From Glycomyces sambucus (GTDB lineage Bacteria; Actinomycetota; Actinomycetes; Mycobacteriales; Micromonosporaceae), in the NCBI RefSeq assembly GCF_900102815.1, contig NZ_FNGF01000001.1, positions 765,443 through 829,442 on the forward strand: 64,000 bases of DNA, in the 5' to 3' direction. How positions within the stretch are numbered: position 1 is the first letter of the stretch; every line of letters starts with the position of its first letter. The notes under the pieces are model-generated. The model was not told the origin of the DNA. It did no database searches and worked only from the letters and a program-made list of their open reading frames with translations. This document shows, piece after piece, positions 61,937 through 64,000 of the stretch. Made by a program: the position numbers and the translations under genes.

Positions 61937-63076
61937 GTGCTGTTCGAGCTGTGGAAACATCCGCGCCCCGAGGCCCCGGTGTTCCGGCGCGACGGCCAGG
62001 TCGTGGTCGCCTCGCACCGCCTCGCCCGCGAGGTCCTCGCCGACCGCGAGCGGTTCTCCGCGGCGAACGCCCTGGACGCGGTGGTCCCGATCCCCGCCGG
62101 CCCCCTCCGCGAGCTGGCCGCCCACCGGTTCCGGCTCCCGGCCACGCTGGCCAACAACGACACCGCGACCCACGGGCCGATCCGCGAGCGCTTCGGCGAG
62201 GTCTTCGCGCCCGCGCGCGTGGAGGCGCTGCGGCCCTGGCTCACCGGCCTGGCCCGGCGGACGGCCGCGGGCGTCGCGTTCCGGCTGCGCGCGGGCGAGG
62301 CGGTCGACCTGGACGCGGCGGTCTCCTCGGAGATCCCGCTCGCCGCGCTGGCGCGGCTGATGGAGCTCGACGTGCTCATGGACGACACCGCCGCGACGGC
62401 CGAGGTCAAGCGGTTCAGCCGCGCGGCCCTGGAGCTGTTCTGGGGCGACCCGACCCCCGAGCGGCAGCGCGAGCTGGCCGGGACGACCGGTCCCTTCCAT
62501 GCGCTGCTCCGCGGTTGGGCCGCCGAGTCGACCGGCGCCACGAGGGCGCTCTTCGAGGCGTACGGGGAGGACGCGGCGACGGCCGCACTGTTCTTCCTCC
62601 TGGTCGCGGGCCAGGAGACGACCTCGCAGTTCCTGACGCTGCTGCTGCACCGCCTGGTCGTGGAGCCGGGCCTGCTGGGCTCGGCGCCGACCGCGATCGT
62701 CGAGGAGGGCCTGCGGCTGCTGCCGCCGATCACGTCCTGGCGGCGGGTCGCGCTGCGGGACACGGAACTCGACGGGGTGCCGGTCGGCGCGGGCGACTCG
62801 GTCCTGGTGTGGCTCGCCGCGGCGGGCGCCGACGAGGGCGTGGCCGAGTGCCCGGCGGGGATGATCCCGGGCCAGCGCGGTTCGCGGCGGCACCTGGCCT
62901 TCGGTGCGGGGGCGCACCGGTGCCTGGGGAGTCAGTTGTCGCGCTTGGAGGCCGAGGTCGTGGTCGCGGAACTCGCGCCGCTCCTCCCCCGCTGCGAGGT
63001 GGTCGCGGCCCCGGTCAGCGACCCGAACCTGTCCTTCCGCATGCCGAGTCCGCTGGTGGTCCGGTTGCGGCGCTGA
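61937..63076 (+). CDS. Cytochrome P450
   Basis: A 379-residue soluble P450. I-helix LLVAGQETTSQFL, K-helix EEGLRLLPP (ExxR), and the haem loop LAFGAGAHRCLGSQLSRLE with axial Cys329. It is slightly short relative to the usual 400 residues, mainly before the B helix. No ferredoxin is adjacent. GTG start with TAGGCT ending six bases before it (leaderless). Substrate unknown. Confidence 0.93.
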   Translation: MLFELWKHPRPEAPVFRRDGQVVVASHRLAREVLADRERFSAANALDAVVPIPAGPLRELAAHRFRLPATLANNDTATHGPIRERFGEVFAPARVEALRPWLTGLARRTAAGVAFRLRAGEAVDLDAAVSSEIPLAALARLMELDVLMDDTAATAEVKRFSRAALELFWGDPTPERQRELAGTTGPFHALLRGWAAESTGATRALFEAYGEDAATAALFFLLVAGQETTSQFLTLLLHRLVVEPGLLGSAPTAIVEEGLRLLPPITSWRRVALRDTELDGVPVGAGDSVLVWLAAAGADEGVAECPAGMIPGQRGSRRHLAFGAGAHRCLGSQLSRLEAEVVVAELAPLLPRCEVVAAPVSDPNLSFRMPSPLVVRLRR

Positions 63077-63244
63077 GGAGAAAGGTGACTCAGGGACGGC
63101 GGCCCGACGGCCCGACGGCCCGACGGCCCGACGACACCATCGCACCCGGTTTACGGTCGGCCCGGCACGATCCGGCCGACACCCGGATCCACCTGCTGCG
63201 AAATCTCGTTGCACTGCGGTGCAGGTGCTTGCGACGCTTGCCGG

Positions 63245-63736
63245 ATGCCTGAGCCGCTGAAGTTCCGCCAGCGCGGTGCCGCCTACGTCCTGCGCCGCCG
63301 CACTGAGCAGACCGGGATCGAGGTCCTGGTGATGCTCCACCAGGACCACCCGGAGGCGGGGGTCCAGATCCCCGGCGGCGGGGCGCGGCCCGGCGAGACG
63401 CCCGGGGAGACGGCGATGCGCGAGGCGTTCGAAGAGACCGGTGTTCAGGGCCTCGAATTCGGAGAGGTGCTGGGCAGCAAGCTGATAGCGGTTCCGGAGT
63501 GGACGGCCCACGACCACCAGGTGACCACCTACTCGTGGCTCGCGGCCACGGATGCGCGGACCGCCTGGGACCACACGGTCGCCGTCACCGGGGACGAGGA
63601 CGACGGGCTGCGGATGCGCTGCGAGTTCCGGCCGGTCGCGGCGGCGGGCATCGACTGGGGTCTGGACTGGCTGCTCGACTTCGCGGTGCCGAGGTTCGCG
63701 GCCTGGTGGGAGGCCCCGAAACCAGTGTCCGCATAG
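63245..63736 (+). CDS. Nudix hydrolase
   Basis: A 163-residue protein with a complete Nudix box, GGARPGETPGETAMREAFEETGV, matching GX5EX7REUXEEXGU. Typical substrates are nucleoside diphosphates linked to other groups; specificity is not clear. A Trp-rich C-terminal region is unusual. ATG with GACGCT ending six bases before it and TTGCAC 18 bases further upstream. A terminator follows. Confidence 0.88.
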   Translation: MPEPLKFRQRGAAYVLRRRTEQTGIEVLVMLHQDHPEAGVQIPGGGARPGETPGETAMREAFEETGVQGLEFGEVLGSKLIAVPEWTAHDHQVTTYSWLAATDARTAWDHTVAVTGDEDDGLRMRCEFRPVAAAGIDWGLDWLLDFAVPRFAAWWEAPKPVSA

Positions 63737-63786
63737 CAGTCGTACGTGCGTCATGCGCACAGTGAAAAGAGGTGCCCGATCTGGCG

Positions 63787-63825
63787 CGCGATGCGGGCGC
63801 CGGGGGTAGGGGCGCCCGCATCGCG
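63787..63825 (+). terminator. Terminator of the Nudix gene
   Basis: Perfect 15-base stem CGCGATGCGGGCGCC/GGCGCCCGCATCGCG (63787-63801, 63811-63825) followed by TTGATAT. Confidence 0.7.
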
Positions 63826-63890
63826 TTGATATGGCCTGAGTTGGACCAGATCGCTGCCAAATGTAGCGGAGCCCGGCAACTCTGCTCGGG

Positions 63891-64000
63891 CGTCGGGGAC
63901 GCGGTGCCGGAGCGCCGGGGAGACGAGGCAAGCGCGTCGGGGACACGAGGCCAGTGGATCAGGGACGCGAGGCCGAAGTGCCGGGAACGCGAAGCCGGTG
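63891..64000. repeat. Degenerate 21-23-base tandem repeats at the right edge
   Basis: About five imperfect units such as CGTCGGGGACGCGGTGCCGG, with a shared GGGGAC(A/G)CGAGGCC core, run to the window end. No reading frame or hairpin explains them. Confidence 0.5.

Overview
The window is a 64-kb stretch of a very GC-rich actinomycete chromosome. Evidence includes strong G/C preference at third codon positions, many GTG/TTG starts, a Wag31-type DivIVA, a SepF/YggT/YggS cluster, the bifunctional histidine/tryptophan isomerase PriA, a DtxR/IdeR iron box, an isobutyryl-CoA mutase subunit and a pyrophosphate-type phosphofructokinase. The gene content resembles Micromonosporales/Glycomycetales-like actinomycetes, but the genus cannot be fixed from the sequence. 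No tRNA, rRNA, CRISPR, insertion sequence or prophage was seen; this is chromosomal core plus a few accessory genes.

Layout. 1-3.3 kb: a GntR-controlled operon (regulator, ADP-ribosylglycohydrolase, NCS1 nucleobase permease; the permease runs off the left edge). 3.4-7.8 kb: the L-arabinose operon araB-araD-araA with a terminator and a candidate operator. 7.8-13.4 kb: a stress-type block with a SigB/SigF-family sigma factor, transketolase, a CBS protein, a hemerythrin-like protein and a DUF3618/holin/SAP-like operon. Three promoters in it match the SigB/SigF pattern. 13.5-15.2 kb: isobutyryl-CoA mutase large subunit. 15.5-20.6 kb: histidine operon hisD-hisC-hisB-small membrane protein-hisH-priA-ridA. 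20.6-25.7 kb: a DUF2567 protein, a ParA/MinD-like ATPase, and a dksA-like/lspA/rluD operon. 25.9-41.3 kb: the division and cell-wall cluster on the minus strand (murE-murF-mraY-murD-ftsW-murG-murC, then ftsQ-ftsZ-yggS-sepF-yggT-divIVA). It is broken by an iron-box-controlled siderophore-interacting gene between murC and ftsQ. It lacks mraZ, rsmH, ftsL and ftsI upstream of murE, where a marR gene and two wall-active secreted proteins are found instead. 44-53 kb: small membrane proteins, an acyltransferase, a TIGR01777 epimerase, a luciferase-like oxidoreductase, class II DAHP synthase, and a cyclodeaminase-folD operon. 53-64 kb: phosphofructokinase, a 3'-exoribonuclease, a Crp-like regulator, PlsC, an esterase, a flavin monooxygenase pair, a cytochrome P450 and a Nudix hydrolase.

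The most unusual signal is non-coding. Six copies of one intergenic element (one at 52.95 kb, two at 54.1-54.35 kb, three at 59.5-59.8 kb) share an exact geometry: TTCAG, 6 bases, TTCAG, 11 bases, then a -10 box TA(G/C)C(G/T)T, followed by a conserved ACCGGGGG... hairpin segment. This looks like a multicopy family of short RNA genes driven by promoters for an OmpR/PhoB-type response regulator. The triplet lies directly next to a 125-bp pentanucleotide array, (GCACC)5(TCACC)20, which mimics part of the 16S anti-Shine-Dalgarno sequence.

A second recurring signal is that at least a dozen genes have a -10 box ending 6-7 bases before the start codon, as expected for leaderless mRNAs. A third is a set of in-frame or near-gene tandem duplications (murF, murD, divIVA, the ADP-ribosylglycohydrolase N-terminus, the 3' end of the DAHP synthase gene). 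All functional statements rest on reading sequence motifs; no database search was run.
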